A DNA stretch of 64,000 nucleotides from Pedobacter africanus (GCF_900176535.1 NZ_FWXT01000001.1:496001-560000), one strand, 5' to 3'. Numbered from the stretch's first letter, positions 17,624 through 27,095 are shown. Numbers and translations: made by a program. Notes: generated by a model not told the origin, from the sequence alone.

Positions 17624-17678
17624 GTCTATATTTTTAGACAAACAAGAGAATTGAAAAATTTCGTCTAAATAATTAGAC
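17624..17678. promoter_or_regulatory. Pair of GTCTA-N6-TAGAC dyads upstream of the GLPGLI operon
   Basis: GTCTATATTTTTAGAC (17624-17639) and GTCTAAATAATTAGAC (17663-17678) are 16-bp dyads with identical arms, 39 bp centre to centre, located 60-115 nt before the MMKK start. Paired identical dyads suggest a dimeric repressor; the neighbouring BlaI-type protein is the obvious candidate, although its own promoter lacks this motif. Confidence 0.55.
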
Positions 17679-17708
17679 AAAAACGCTCTAATACGGAAAT
17701 GATAGGGC

Positions 17709-17734
17709 AAAAAAAAGCCCGGAAAAACCCGGGC
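17709..17734 (-). terminator. Terminator of the NUMOD gene
   Basis: GCCCGG (17717-17722) pairs with CCGGGC (17729-17734) and is followed on the minus strand by eight U (17709-17716), 8 nt after the NUMOD stop. It insulates the GLPGLI operon from the NUMOD gene. Confidence 0.75.
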
Positions 17735-17741
17735 CTATCTA

Positions 17742-19013
17742 TTAGCTTTCCTCTGCAACAAGGTTCATCATCTTCTTTTTCTTCATGTGCCTGGCCAAAG
17801 CAGAGCGATCGTAATGCGGGTGTTTACGCAGGGTATTTACATTTAACCTAAGCGCAGATCCTCTCCGCCATAAAAAACCTCCGGCAGTAATTTTACGGTA
17901 ATTATTTACTACACTATAAATATCGCCTTCAGCAATGCCTGTAACCCTCGAAGCTTCAGCTGCGGTGGCATAGGTTTTAATCCATTTGCCATCAAAGTCG
18001 TACTGAGATACCTGTTTATCTTCAGGCAAATACGCCATATTGGAAACCCCAACCTGATTTCTTAAGGACTTAACAGAAATTTTTGCCTTGGTACTTTCTT
18101 TCCAGATAAAACCCGCCGAGGTAAAGGCTTTACCACTGATGGCACGGTGTATATTCTGCGGCCTTACGTTAACCGCTTTGGCCGCCTCCTTAACTGAGCT
18201 GTAAGCATTGATCAGTTCTCCTTCCAGGTTATACTGCCCGATATTCTTTTGCAGGGTGGCAAATGGTGAAGGATACTGCCAGCGTTTCTCCAGGATAGGC
18301 TTTACATCCACATAAGGGTCTTTTCCGTATCTCCATAAATATCCACCGGCGGTAAGCATACGGATATTGCCCCTTAAGGCAGAAGAGATATGAGAAGCAC
18401 TCAGCCCCATGGCAGTCGCAGCTGCCTTGGTGCCGGGATAAGTCTCGAGTAATTGTCCGGTAAGCGAGTAACGGCTTACATCGTTCACCCCCTTTTGCTT
18501 GGTGGAGCGTACAATCTTTTTCTGGTACTGCTCCCTTTTTTTGGCAGTCATACGCTGCGCCTGTCCCCTTCTCCCGGCAGCGTCCATCAGGGCCGCTTTA
18601 TCTTTCTGGGTTCCAAGCATCAGGTTTTCCGGGCGCAGGTTTAGTCCGTCACCATCTTTGTATAAAACAAATAGCTCTTTGTTAGCCAGTTCAAACTGTT
18701 CTACAAACGAATAGTAAACCAGGCGCGCCGGGCTATAAGTATAAATTTTGCTATCCCTTAGAATGCCGATGCGCAATAAACAACGGTAATCACCAGTTGT
18801 AGTGTTTAACGAACGATGAACAGTAGGCTTCAAAATAAGGGGCTTGATAATATAGGTAACCTTTCTTTTATCTACCCCGCCTCGTTCAAGTCGTTTAATT
18901 CTGCCAAAGTTGGAGATCATATAATACCCTTCATGGCCGGGAATATCCTTCCATAGTTCTCCGTTAAGATCATCAAGTGACAATTGCTGATACGGGTAAT
19001 TTTGCTCGTGCAT
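17742..19013 (-). CDS. NUMOD4/NUMOD1 repeat protein with degenerate HNH core
   Basis: A 423-residue DNA-binding protein built like a free-standing homing endonuclease. NUMOD4 is at about 19-65 (WKDIPGHEGYYMISNFGRIK). An HNH_3-like core is at about 95-135, and three NUMOD1 helix-turn-helix units are at about 180-228, 260-304 and 337-382, each ending in a GG(Y/F)(L/I)W-like box. In the HNH core the usual (V/I)NHxDG is VLYKDG: the catalytic histidine is missing, so it is probably not a nuclease. Similar proteins may act as regulators, but no function is established. It has its own promoter and terminator. Confidence 0.82.
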   Translation of the reverse strand: MHEQNYPYQQLSLDDLNGELWKDIPGHEGYYMISNFGRIKRLERGGVDKRKVTYIIKPLILKPTVHRSLNTTTGDYRCLLRIGILRDSKIYTYSPARLVYYSFVEQFELANKELFVLYKDGDGLNLRPENLMLGTQKDKAALMDAAGRRGQAQRMTAKKREQYQKKIVRSTKQKGVNDVSRYSLTGQLLETYPGTKAAATAMGLSASHISSALRGNIRMLTAGGYLWRYGKDPYVDVKPILEKRWQYPSPFATLQKNIGQYNLEGELINAYSSVKEAAKAVNVRPQNIHRAISGKAFTSAGFIWKESTKAKISVKSLRNQVGVSNMAYLPEDKQVSQYDFDGKWIKTYATAAEASRVTGIAEGDIYSVVNNYRKITAGGFLWRRGSALRLNVNTLRKHPHYDRSALARHMKKKKMMNLVAEES

Positions 19014-19103
19014 ATAAATTTATATTAAGAGGTTAAATAGTTACGTTTAATATTATTAACGCTAAAATAAAAAGTAAATTGTCACACTTAATACCTTATC
19101 TGT

Positions 19104-19134
19104 CAAAAATAATCATCAAGGTACGCATAACAAA
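19104..19134 (-). promoter_or_regulatory. Promoter of the NUMOD gene
   Basis: On the minus strand TTTG (19131-19134), 19 nt, TATTTTTG (19104-19111): a full consensus match. The leader before the ATG at 19013 would be about 85 nt. The rest of the divergent 221-bp spacer is AT-rich, with no promoter I can support for the plus-strand gene. Confidence 0.65.
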
Positions 19135-19234
19135 ATATTTCGTCAAGTATATGCAACAATCTTTCCATTCTTTCGTCTAATAACTGTCAATTCTATAAAA
19201 TCGTATAATTTTTAATACTATTATATCAATCATC

Positions 19235-19969
19235 ATGAAAAAGTTACTTTCATTCTCCTTTTCAGCACTCTTTTTCTTGTCTTTTTTTACAAAACCTGTC
19301 TTTGCAATGACGACTTTAACATACAATTCGAGATCAATATCGGATGAAAGGACAGTAAAAAATTTCGATAATGTGGTAGCGGGCGGTCCAATCCAGGTCA
19401 TCATTAAAATGGGCAGTACAGAAAGCCTAAGGTTTGAAGGCGATGCAGAAGCAATCTCTACCCTGGTTGCCGAAGTTAAAGGCAGCACACTGGTTATCCG
19501 GCCAAAGACCAGCTGGATCAGCTGGGCAAAAAAATATGAAAACAAAAAAATAATAGCCTATGTAAATGCAAAGCAACTGACCGCGCTGACCATGAGCGGC
19601 GATGGTAGCATTACGGTATCAGGAACAATTAAGACAAACGACTTCAGCCTTACCTTAAGCGGCTCGGGCAGCATCAGGGCAAATGTAGCTGCAGATGAGA
19701 TCGAAGCCGTTGTAAGTGGTTCAGGCAAAGCGCTGATTGAAGGAACAGCTGCCGAAGCAAGTGTTACTTTAAGCGGTCCAGGCACCTTTGGCACCAAGGC
19801 GCTTGAGGTTGACGAGCTCTCTGCCCGAATCAGCGGAAAAGGTAGCATAAACATCAGCTGCAGCAAGAAAATAAAAGCTTTTATTAGTGGGTCAGGACAC
19901 ATCAACTACCTCGGATCACCCGAAATACAGAAGACGGTAATTGGCACCGGTGGGGTAAATAAGCTGTAA
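19235..19969 (+). CDS. GIN-domain (DUF2807) exported protein
   Basis: A 244-residue secreted or periplasmic protein with a signal peptide (about 1-24, ending PVFA). It starts the family signature with NFDNVVAGGPIQVIIKMG and continues as a right-handed beta-helix with repeated SGSG turns (MSGDGSITVSG, LSGSGSIRAN, VSGSGKALIEG, ISGKGSINIS), ending in FISGSGHINYLG. GIN-domain proteins are common in Bacteroidota, with no settled function; a cell-surface or adhesive role is suggested for some. No clear operon partner. Confidence 0.88.
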   Translation: MKKLLSFSFSALFFLSFFTKPVFAMTTLTYNSRSISDERTVKNFDNVVAGGPIQVIIKMGSTESLRFEGDAEAISTLVAEVKGSTLVIRPKTSWISWAKKYENKKIIAYVNAKQLTALTMSGDGSITVSGTIKTNDFSLTLSGSGSIRANVAADEIEAVVSGSGKALIEGTAAEASVTLSGPGTFGTKALEVDELSARISGKGSINISCSKKIKAFISGSGHINYLGSPEIQKTVIGTGGVNKL

Positions 19970-20021
19970 AAAGGTTTGGGATTTTACTACCTTTAAATCC
20001 TAAACCTAACATCTGACCCCT

Positions 20022-22529
20022 ATGTTTTTAGAAACGGTTATATTTATTCTTGTCATCATTCTGCTCATCATTGTACTGCAATTGAGAAAGAACTTAACAG
20101 AAAAACTTGAATTTCTATATCTAAAGATCGAACACCTGTCGGCCCAGCTGGCAAAAAAAGAAGCCCAGTTGCCCCAGGCCGAACCTGAGCAAAGAGTTGC
20201 TGAACAGCCAACAGTTCAGTCAGAAACATTTAAACCCTTTACCGCCTATCAGCCAAAGGATATTGTCCAACCGGAAGCACCCGTTGTTCCAGAGCCCCAG
20301 GAAAGCATTTTAGTGCCGGCAGAAGAAATAACAGCCCCTGAGCCAAAAGTTGAGGCCATTGCCCAACAACCGGCAATTACAGAACTCCCTAAAACTGTAC
20401 AAGAACCTGTAGCACCGGTTATGCCATCTCAATTCGTTCCTCCTGCGCCAAAACCTTCTTTTAGCGAACGTAATCCTGATCTGGAGAAATTCATCGGCGA
20501 AAACCTGTTCAATAAAATAGGTATCGTCATCCTGGTTTTAGGTATGGGCTTTTTCCTCAAGTATGCAATCGATAAAGACTGGATCAACGAAATTGGCCGG
20601 GTAAGCATCGGTTTCATCTGCGGGGGCATTTTAATTGGTCTGGCGCACAAACTGCGAAAATCATTTACCACCTTCAGCTCTGTGCTGGTTGGGGGCGGTG
20701 TAGCCATCCTTTATTTTACAGTAACCATAGGCTTCCATCAGTACCAGCTTTTTAGCCAGACAATGGCCTTCATTCTTACCATACTCATTACCAGTTTTAC
20801 GGTCTTGCTTTCCATCAGCTACAACCGCATGGAGCTTGCCCTTTTTGCCATACTGGGTGGTTTTGGCGCACCATTTATGGTAAGTACCGGCCAAGGCAAT
20901 TACATTGTGCTCTTTACTTATATATTGATACTGAACATAGGCATGCTCATATTGGCCTACTATAAAAAATGGCCGGCCATTAATATCGTATGTTATATAT
21001 TTACACTTATCCTCTATGGTGGTTGGCTATACAGCAAAGTGCTGGATGCCGACAGCAAAAACCCACCATATGCCGGGGCGCTCGTATTTGCCTCTTTATT
21101 TTACCTGATATTCCTGCTTATGAATATCATCAACAACATTAAAGAAAAAACAGAGTTCAATGCATTCGAGATTGGCATTTTACTCAGCAATACGTTTTTA
21201 TATTATGCCGCAGGGATGCTGGTGCTGAACCATATTGGCGGCGGCGACTACCGCGGCTTGTTTACCGCTCTTATTGGGGTAGTAAACCTGATATTTGCCT
21301 ATGCCCTGTTTAAGAATGATAAGATTGACAGGAACCTGATCTACCTGCTGATCGGCCTGGTGCTTACTTTCATCAGCCTGGCCGCACCAGTGCAGCTCAA
21401 AGGCAATCAAATCACCTTATTCTGGACAGCAGAAAGCGTTCTGCTGCTCTGGCTTTCGCAAAAATCAGGTATCACCCTCATCAAACAATCTTCAATAATT
21501 GTATTGGTACTCATGGGCATCAGCCTGGTCATGGACTGGCAGCAGGTTTATGGAAGCAGTATTTACAACACCACAAACCGTTTGTACCCCATTGCGAACA
21601 AAGGCTTTATTACCGGACTGGTGGCTGTTATAGGATTGATCCTTTACTCAACCTTGCTTAAAAAAGAGATCAAATCCATTCTTTTCCGCGAGGTTAAAAC
21701 CTCAAGGACCATCCTCGCCGTGGCCGCGGTACTTATTGGCTACCTGGTCATTGCTTTTGAACTCAATCACCAGGCCTATAATTACTTTCCCTTATTAAGG
21801 GTACTGGCATTGGCTTGTTACAGCTATTTATTCATTACCATATTGCTTATTGCGGTTCGCAATGCAGAGAAAGAGGAATTCAAATTTGTGGTAGCTGCAC
21901 TTGCCGCAGTCTGCCTCATTTGTTATCCACTGCTTTTCAACACCGAGACCATCTTTTTAAGGGACAGTTACCTGGAAAGCCGGGCTTCCAATCTGAACAA
22001 TTACCTGTTCCATTACCTGATGGTGGCGCTGGCAGCATGGAGTATTTACACCCTGTACCGTAATGAAAAGCAGATCCGTTCAGAAAAAAGCTTAATTGCG
22101 TTCCAATGGTTCGCTGCTTTTATTGTCCTTTATATAGCCAGTGCAGAACTGGACCACCTAACAGTAATGTCGCAGTACAGCAAAGAAAAGAACATTGACG
22201 CCATCATCAGTAACACCCATAAAACCGGTTTTGCCATTTTATGGGGATGCTTCGCCTTACTATGTATATATATAGGCATGAAATGGAAATCGAAAAATGT
22301 AAGGATCATTTCTATTACCATTCTGGCCATTACCCTGCTCAAATTGTTTATTTTCGATTTAAGAGGATTGTCTGAAGGTGGAAAAATAGCCGCATTTATT
22401 TCACTTGGTGTTTTGTTACTCGTCATCTCGTTCATGTACCAGCGCTTAAAGAACCTGCTCCTGGCCAACGACAAGGAAAGCACAGCGATAGTAACAGCAT
22501 CCAAACCAGATATTGAAGATGAGGCTTAA
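20022..22529 (+). CDS. DUF2339 polytopic membrane protein
   Basis: An 835-residue inner-membrane protein. One N-terminal helix (1-24) and a coiled coil lead to a Pro/Glu-rich linker (about 50-145). The conserved block NPDLEKFIGENLFNKIGIVILVLG (split here only by its own hydrophobic helix) then opens about 25 transmembrane segments that fill the rest of the chain. That architecture defines DUF2339. The next gene overlaps its 3' end and encodes a DUF3999-like protein, the usual partner; the pair probably forms an envelope complex of unknown role. Confidence 0.85.
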   Translation: MFLETVIFILVIILLIIVLQLRKNLTEKLEFLYLKIEHLSAQLAKKEAQLPQAEPEQRVAEQPTVQSETFKPFTAYQPKDIVQPEAPVVPEPQESILVPAEEITAPEPKVEAIAQQPAITELPKTVQEPVAPVMPSQFVPPAPKPSFSERNPDLEKFIGENLFNKIGIVILVLGMGFFLKYAIDKDWINEIGRVSIGFICGGILIGLAHKLRKSFTTFSSVLVGGGVAILYFTVTIGFHQYQLFSQTMAFILTILITSFTVLLSISYNRMELALFAILGGFGAPFMVSTGQGNYIVLFTYILILNIGMLILAYYKKWPAINIVCYIFTLILYGGWLYSKVLDADSKNPPYAGALVFASLFYLIFLLMNIINNIKEKTEFNAFEIGILLSNTFLYYAAGMLVLNHIGGGDYRGLFTALIGVVNLIFAYALFKNDKIDRNLIYLLIGLVLTFISLAAPVQLKGNQITLFWTAESVLLLWLSQKSGITLIKQSSIIVLVLMGISLVMDWQQVYGSSIYNTTNRLYPIANKGFITGLVAVIGLILYSTLLKKEIKSILFREVKTSRTILAVAAVLIGYLVIAFELNHQAYNYFPLLRVLALACYSYLFITILLIAVRNAEKEEFKFVVAALAAVCLICYPLLFNTETIFLRDSYLESRASNLNNYLFHYLMVALAAWSIYTLYRNEKQIRSEKSLIAFQWFAAFIVLYIASAELDHLTVMSQYSKEKNIDAIISNTHKTGFAILWGCFALLCIYIGMKWKSKNVRIISITILAITLLKLFIFDLRGLSEGGKIAAFISLGVLLLVISFMYQRLKNLLLANDKESTAIVTASKPDIEDEA

Positions 22530-23421
22530 ATTATATATAGGTATAGCCTTGCTTTTAGGGAGCCTGGTTGTCAACGGACAGTCCTTTAAATGGCAGGCCC
22601 CGCTCCAACAAGTGGCAAAAAGCGGCTTTTACAATATTGCCCTGACGCCCGACCTGATTGCCAAAACCGAAAGCGAGGAACTGGCAGACATCAGGATATT
22701 TGAAAAGAACAGGGAAATTGCCTGGCTGCTCAGAAAAGCAACGGACAGTACAGACACCGCCGGCACCCTTAATTTAGAACATTACAGCAACATACCCGGC
22801 GGTACAGTAAAAGTACAGGAACTAAAAGGCAGCAAACAATCGTTAATCACCCTAACGTTTAACAAGGCCTATCAGGTTAATAAATTAAGGTTAACTGTTG
22901 AAGGGTTCCGCTTTTATCGTCGCGAAGCCTGGCTGGCAGAACCAAACCCCAATTTCAAACCCGGCAGAAACAGGGAGCCCTATAACAGGATGCTCAGCTT
23001 TGTAATCTTATCAGGTAAACCTGCAATAATTGAGCTTACGGGCCAAAACAGGTATAGAAAACTATACCTTATCATAGAAAATGAAGACAACACCCCATTA
23101 ACTGTAAAAAAAATTGATGCTTTTCAGCAAAATATGCATTTAACTGCTTATCTTGAGAAAGATAAACGATATATCATCAAAACCGGAGGGTTAGACATGA
23201 GTTTTCCCAGATATGATCTGGATTACTTTAATGATAGCATTGCGAAAAGTCTGCCTTACATTAAAGTTGGGAATTTTAGTCCGGCCCAGACCTTAACAAA
23301 ACAGCAGTCCAGCTTTTTTATAAGCAAAAGCTGGATCTGGGGCGCTTTAACGGTATTAATTGCATTTATCGGCTATTTGTCCTACAGAATGATAAATGAG
23401 ATGCAAGGAAAGAAAAGGTAA
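22519..23421 (+). CDS. DUF3999-like exported membrane-anchored protein
   Basis: A 300-residue protein with a signal peptide (about 1-21), a large beta-rich extracytoplasmic domain and a single C-terminal transmembrane helix (about 272-290) with a short basic tail. It overlaps the DUF2339 gene by 11 nt, so the two are translationally linked. I name it DUF3999-like because of this pairing and its general layout (domain opening FKWQAPLQQVAKSGFYNIAL); the match is moderate. I use the ATG at 22519; a TTG six bases upstream is possible. Confidence 0.65.
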   Translation: MRLKLYIGIALLLGSLVVNGQSFKWQAPLQQVAKSGFYNIALTPDLIAKTESEELADIRIFEKNREIAWLLRKATDSTDTAGTLNLEHYSNIPGGTVKVQELKGSKQSLITLTFNKAYQVNKLRLTVEGFRFYRREAWLAEPNPNFKPGRNREPYNRMLSFVILSGKPAIIELTGQNRYRKLYLIIENEDNTPLTVKKIDAFQQNMHLTAYLEKDKRYIIKTGGLDMSFPRYDLDYFNDSIAKSLPYIKVGNFSPAQTLTKQQSSFFISKSWIWGALTVLIAFIGYLSYRMINEMQGKKR

Positions 23422-23487
23422 TTTCCAACAAATTCTGTAAAATTCATCTCATTTTATCCACAAAACACTCCAAAAATCAAATATTTC

Positions 23488-23517
23488 TTTGAAAAATTAT
23501 CCACTTTAGTATTTTTG
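23488..23517 (+). promoter_or_regulatory. Promoter of glnN
   Basis: TTTG (23488-23491), 18 nt, TATTTTTG (23510-23517). The leader to the ATG at 23580 would be about 55 nt and is AT-rich. I see no riboswitch or nitrogen-regulator site that I can support. Confidence 0.65.
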
Positions 23518-23579
23518 CAGAGAATTTATTGAAATCTATCAATAAAAAACCTATTTTTGACCAAACTTTAAACAAATAG

Positions 23580-25766
23580 ATGAAAAGCTTAAGAACAATT
23601 GCATTAAAAGAGGCGCAAACAAGAATTTCTCCAGAAGTAAAGTCTCCTTCGACTAAAATTTCTGAGTTTTTTGGCGTGAATGTTTTTGATAAGAGGAAGA
23701 TGAAAGACTACTTATCAAAAGAGGTTTATGAAAAACTGGTATCTGCAATAGAACATGGTGAACTGATTAACCAGGAAGATGCGAACCACATTGCTACAGC
23801 CATGAAAAGCTGGGCAATGGGTAAAGGTGCTACACACTACACCCACTGGTTCCAACCCTTAACAGGTACTACTGCCGAAAAACACGATTCATTCTTCGAG
23901 CCTAGCGGTGATGGTGCAATTGAAAAGTTCGCAGGAAGTGCACTGGTTCAACAAGAGCCTGATGCTTCCAGCTTCCCTAATGGCGGTATCCGCAACACTT
24001 TCGAGGCACGCGGTTATACTGCATGGGATCCTTCTTCTCCGGCTTTCATTATGGAAAGCAAAGCAGGTAAAACGCTTTGTATCCCTACTGTATTTGTTTC
24101 TTATACCGGCGAAGCCCTTGATTATAAAGCACCTTTATTGAAAGCACTTGCTGCAATGGATAAAGCTGCTGTTGATGTTTGCCAGTATTTCGATAAAAGC
24201 ATTACCAAAGTAAATGCATCTTTAGGTATAGAACAGGAATATTTCCTGGTTGACCTTGCCTTGTACAACGCCCGTCCGGATTTGGCTTTAACCGGTCGTA
24301 CTTTATTTGGTCACATGTCGGCCAAAGGACAGCAGCTGGAAGACCACTATTTCGGATCAATCCCTGAGCGTGTATTTACGTACATGGTAGATTTTGAAAA
24401 TGAAGCTTTGAAGCTGGGTATTCCTTTGAAAACCCGTCACAATGAGGTTGCACCTTCTCAGTTCGAGTGTGCCCCTATTTACGAAGAGATCAACCTTGCA
24501 ATTGACCACAACCAACTGCTAATGGACTTAATGGAAAAAGTTGCTTTAAGACATAACTTCAAAGTGCTTTTACATGAAAAACCATATGCAGGCATCAACG
24601 GTTCAGGTAAGCATAATAACTGGTCGTTAATTACAGATACCGGCAAAAACTTGTTGTCGCCAGGTAAAACACCTAAAAACAACCTGATGTTCCTAACATT
24701 CTTTGTGAACACCATTAAAGCGGTTCATGAGCATGCAGATCTGTTAAGGGCTTCTATTGCTTCTGTAAGCAACGATCACCGTCTGGGTGCAAACGAAGCG
24801 CCGCCAGCCATCATCTCTATCTTCCTGGGCTCTCAGCTTGCTGAAGTACTGGATGAGATCGAATCGTCAAGAAGCATCATCAAAAAAGTTAAAAATGAAG
24901 ATTCTTTATGGTTAGGTATCCCTAAAATCCCTCAGATTTTGCTGGACAATACCGACCGTAACCGTACTTCTCCTTTTGCCTTCACTGGTAATAAATTTGA
25001 GTTAAGGGCGGTAGGTTCTTCTGCCAACTCATCTGCACCTATGACGGTATTGAATACCATCGTTGCAGATCAGCTGACCAAGTTTAAAGTTGAAGTAGAT
25101 AAACTGATCAAAAAAGGCGAGAAAAAAGACGTAGCGCTTTTAACCATCCTTAAAAAATACATCAAAGAATCTAAAGATATCCGTTTTGAAGGCAATGGTT
25201 ACAGCGACGAATGGGCTGCAGAAGCTGAAAAACGTGGCTTATCCAACATCAAGACCACACCTAAAGCTTTAGATGCTTACGTAAGTGAAAAAACAACTGA
25301 GCTGTTCACCAAATTAAACATTTTTAATGAGCGTGAACTGCATGCACGTCATGAGATCCTGCTGGAAAGCTATTACAAAAAACTTCAGATCGAAGCCAGG
25401 GTAATGGGCGAAGTGACCAACAGCATGATCATACCTGCTGCAATTGCTTACCAGAACTCACTGATCGAAAATGCAAAAGGCTTAAAAGACCTTGGCTTAT
25501 CTGGCGATGCCCTGGCAACACCGATGGCCATTATCAACAAACTATCTGAGCACCTGAACGTGGTTAAAACCAGTATCGATGCCATGCTTGAGCAGCGTAA
25601 AAAGGTTAACGCTATTGAAGATAGCCGCGAAAAAGCCATCAATTATGACGAAAAAGTTAAATCTTACTTTGATACTATCCGTTACCATACGGACAAATTA
25701 GAGCAGATTGTAGACGACAGCGTATGGCCTCTGCCTAAATTCAGAGAGTTATTGTTCTTAAAATAA
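23580..25766 (+). CDS. glnN: Glutamine synthetase type III
   Basis: A 728-residue cytoplasmic enzyme making glutamine from glutamate, ammonia and ATP. Length and motifs mark type III rather than the ~470-residue type I: GATHYTHWFQPLTGTTAEKHDSF near residue 80, SLGIEQEYFLVD for metal binding, APSQFECAPIYEE, the ATP/substrate loop GINGSGKHNNWS, and NRTSPFAFTGNKFE. Type III enzymes are hexamer-pair dodecamers common in Bacteroidota. It is monocistronic, with a clear promoter and terminator. Confidence 0.96.
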   Translation: MKSLRTIALKEAQTRISPEVKSPSTKISEFFGVNVFDKRKMKDYLSKEVYEKLVSAIEHGELINQEDANHIATAMKSWAMGKGATHYTHWFQPLTGTTAEKHDSFFEPSGDGAIEKFAGSALVQQEPDASSFPNGGIRNTFEARGYTAWDPSSPAFIMESKAGKTLCIPTVFVSYTGEALDYKAPLLKALAAMDKAAVDVCQYFDKSITKVNASLGIEQEYFLVDLALYNARPDLALTGRTLFGHMSAKGQQLEDHYFGSIPERVFTYMVDFENEALKLGIPLKTRHNEVAPSQFECAPIYEEINLAIDHNQLLMDLMEKVALRHNFKVLLHEKPYAGINGSGKHNNWSLITDTGKNLLSPGKTPKNNLMFLTFFVNTIKAVHEHADLLRASIASVSNDHRLGANEAPPAIISIFLGSQLAEVLDEIESSRSIIKKVKNEDSLWLGIPKIPQILLDNTDRNRTSPFAFTGNKFELRAVGSSANSSAPMTVLNTIVADQLTKFKVEVDKLIKKGEKKDVALLTILKKYIKESKDIRFEGNGYSDEWAAEAEKRGLSNIKTTPKALDAYVSEKTTELFTKLNIFNERELHARHEILLESYYKKLQIEARVMGEVTNSMIIPAAIAYQNSLIENAKGLKDLGLSGDALATPMAIINKLSEHLNVVKTSIDAMLEQRKKVNAIEDSREKAINYDEKVKSYFDTIRYHTDKLEQIVDDSVWPLPKFRELLFLK

Positions 25767-25803
25767 ACCAAACCTCAATACGTAAACTATTTTTTAGTTT
25801 TTA

Positions 25804-25838
25804 TAACCTCTGTCTGAATTGGCAGGGGTTATTTTTTT
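25804..25838 (+). terminator. glnN terminator
   Basis: TAACCTCTG (25804-25812) pairs with CAGGGGTTA (25823-25831), including one G-U pair, and is followed by seven T. Its T-tract runs straight into the -7 box of purM. Confidence 0.8.
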
Positions 25839-25845
25839 ATCTTTG
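25838..25845 (+). promoter_or_regulatory. -7 element of purM, nearly leaderless
   Basis: TATCTTTG fits TAnnTTTG and ends only 7 nt before the ATG at 25853, so transcription should start at or within a few bases of the initiation codon. The last T of the glnN terminator T-tract is the first base of this box. Confidence 0.6.
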
Positions 25846-25852
25846 CAGCAAC

Positions 25853-27034
25853 ATGAGTGATAACAGGTACAACCAGCGTGGCGTTTCTGCCTCGAAAGAA
25901 GATGTGCACCAGGCCATCAAGAACATAGATAAAGGTATTTTCCCGCAAGCCTTCTGTAAGATTATCCCCGATATTTTAGGTAATGACGAAGCTTTCTGCA
26001 ACATCATGCATGCAGATGGCGCAGGCACCAAATCTTCCCTGGCTTATGTATACTGGAAAGAAACAGGCGACATTTCGGTATGGAAAGGCATTGCACAGGA
26101 TGCGATCATCATGAATATCGACGATCTGATCTGTGTTGGGGCTACCGACAACATCCTGCTCTCCTCTACCATTGGCCGTAACAAAAACCTGATTCCTGGT
26201 GAAGTAATTGCTGCCATCATCAACGGTACAGAAGAAATCCTGGCAGAATTGCGCGAACAGGGCATTTCCATTTATTCCACAGGCGGCGAGACTGCCGATG
26301 TGGGCGACCTGGTGCGTACCATTATTGTAGATTCTACAGTTACCTGCCGTATGGAGCGCGATAAGGTCATCAGTAACGACAACATCCAGGCCGGCGATGT
26401 GATCGTAGGACTTTCCTCTTCCGGACAGGCTACTTACGAAAGCGAATACAATGGCGGCATGGGCTCTAACGGACTTACCTCTGCACGTCATGACGTGTTC
26501 GATAAATCTGTTGCCAACGCCTACCCTGAGAGCTATGACCCTGCCGTACCGTTTGACCTGGTCTTCTCTGGCGGAAAAAAGCTGACAGACCAAGTTCGTA
26601 TCAACGAAAATACGGAAGTTACTGCTGGCAAACTAGTATTGTCGCCAACCCGCACCTATGCGCCCGTGATTAAGAAAGTACTGGAAGCATTCAGGCCGCA
26701 AATTCACGGCATTGTACATTGCAGCGGTGGTGCACAAACCAAGGTATTGCATTTTGTAAACAACAACGTACACATCATTAAAGACAACCTGTTCCCTGTT
26801 CCTCCCCTGTTTCAATTGATTCAAGAACAATCAGGTACCGATTGGAAAGAAATGTATAAGGTATTCAATATGGGGCACCGTATGGAACTTTATGTCCCTG
26901 CTGCCATCGCTGAAGATATCATTGCCATCTCTAAAAGCTTCAATATTGATGCACAGGTTATCGGTCGCGTAGAAAGCGCTTCACAAAAACAGGTAACCAT
27001 CAGCAGCGAAAAAGGAAACTATACCTATTTCTAA
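25853..27034 (+). CDS. purM: Phosphoribosylformylglycinamidine cyclo-ligase (AIR synthetase)
   Basis: A 393-residue enzyme for the fifth purine step, closing FGAM to AIR with ATP. The AIRS-family motifs are visible: HADGAGTKSSLAYVYW, DAIIMNIDDLICVGATDNIL (the catalytic Asp-rich loop), GGETADVGDLVRT, and GDVIVGLSSSGQATYESEYN. It is somewhat longer than the ~345-residue E. coli enzyme, as in other Bacteroidota. It is a stand-alone gene, not near purL (which lies 13 kb away), and ends in a strong terminator. Confidence 0.93.
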   Translation: MSDNRYNQRGVSASKEDVHQAIKNIDKGIFPQAFCKIIPDILGNDEAFCNIMHADGAGTKSSLAYVYWKETGDISVWKGIAQDAIIMNIDDLICVGATDNILLSSTIGRNKNLIPGEVIAAIINGTEEILAELREQGISIYSTGGETADVGDLVRTIIVDSTVTCRMERDKVISNDNIQAGDVIVGLSSSGQATYESEYNGGMGSNGLTSARHDVFDKSVANAYPESYDPAVPFDLVFSGGKKLTDQVRINENTEVTAGKLVLSPTRTYAPVIKKVLEAFRPQIHGIVHCSGGAQTKVLHFVNNNVHIIKDNLFPVPPLFQLIQEQSGTDWKEMYKVFNMGHRMELYVPAAIAEDIIAISKSFNIDAQVIGRVESASQKQVTISSEKGNYTYF

Positions 27035-27055
27035 AATTAATTGATCACTATAGAA

Positions 27056-27095
27056 CAAAGGGCGTATCCTCATGAGGATGCGCCCTTTGTTTTTT
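27056..27095 (+). terminator. purM terminator
   Basis: A near-perfect palindrome (27056-27089; arms CAAAGGGCG and CGCCCTTTG around ATCCTCATGAGGAT) followed by six T on the plus strand. The T-tract overlaps the stop codon of the convergent oxidoreductase gene. Confidence 0.8.

Noticed and set aside
23422..23579. Riboswitch or glnA RNA upstream of the glutamine synthetase
   Set aside because: The leader is AT-rich with no stable fold or motif I can recognise; a plain promoter explains it.
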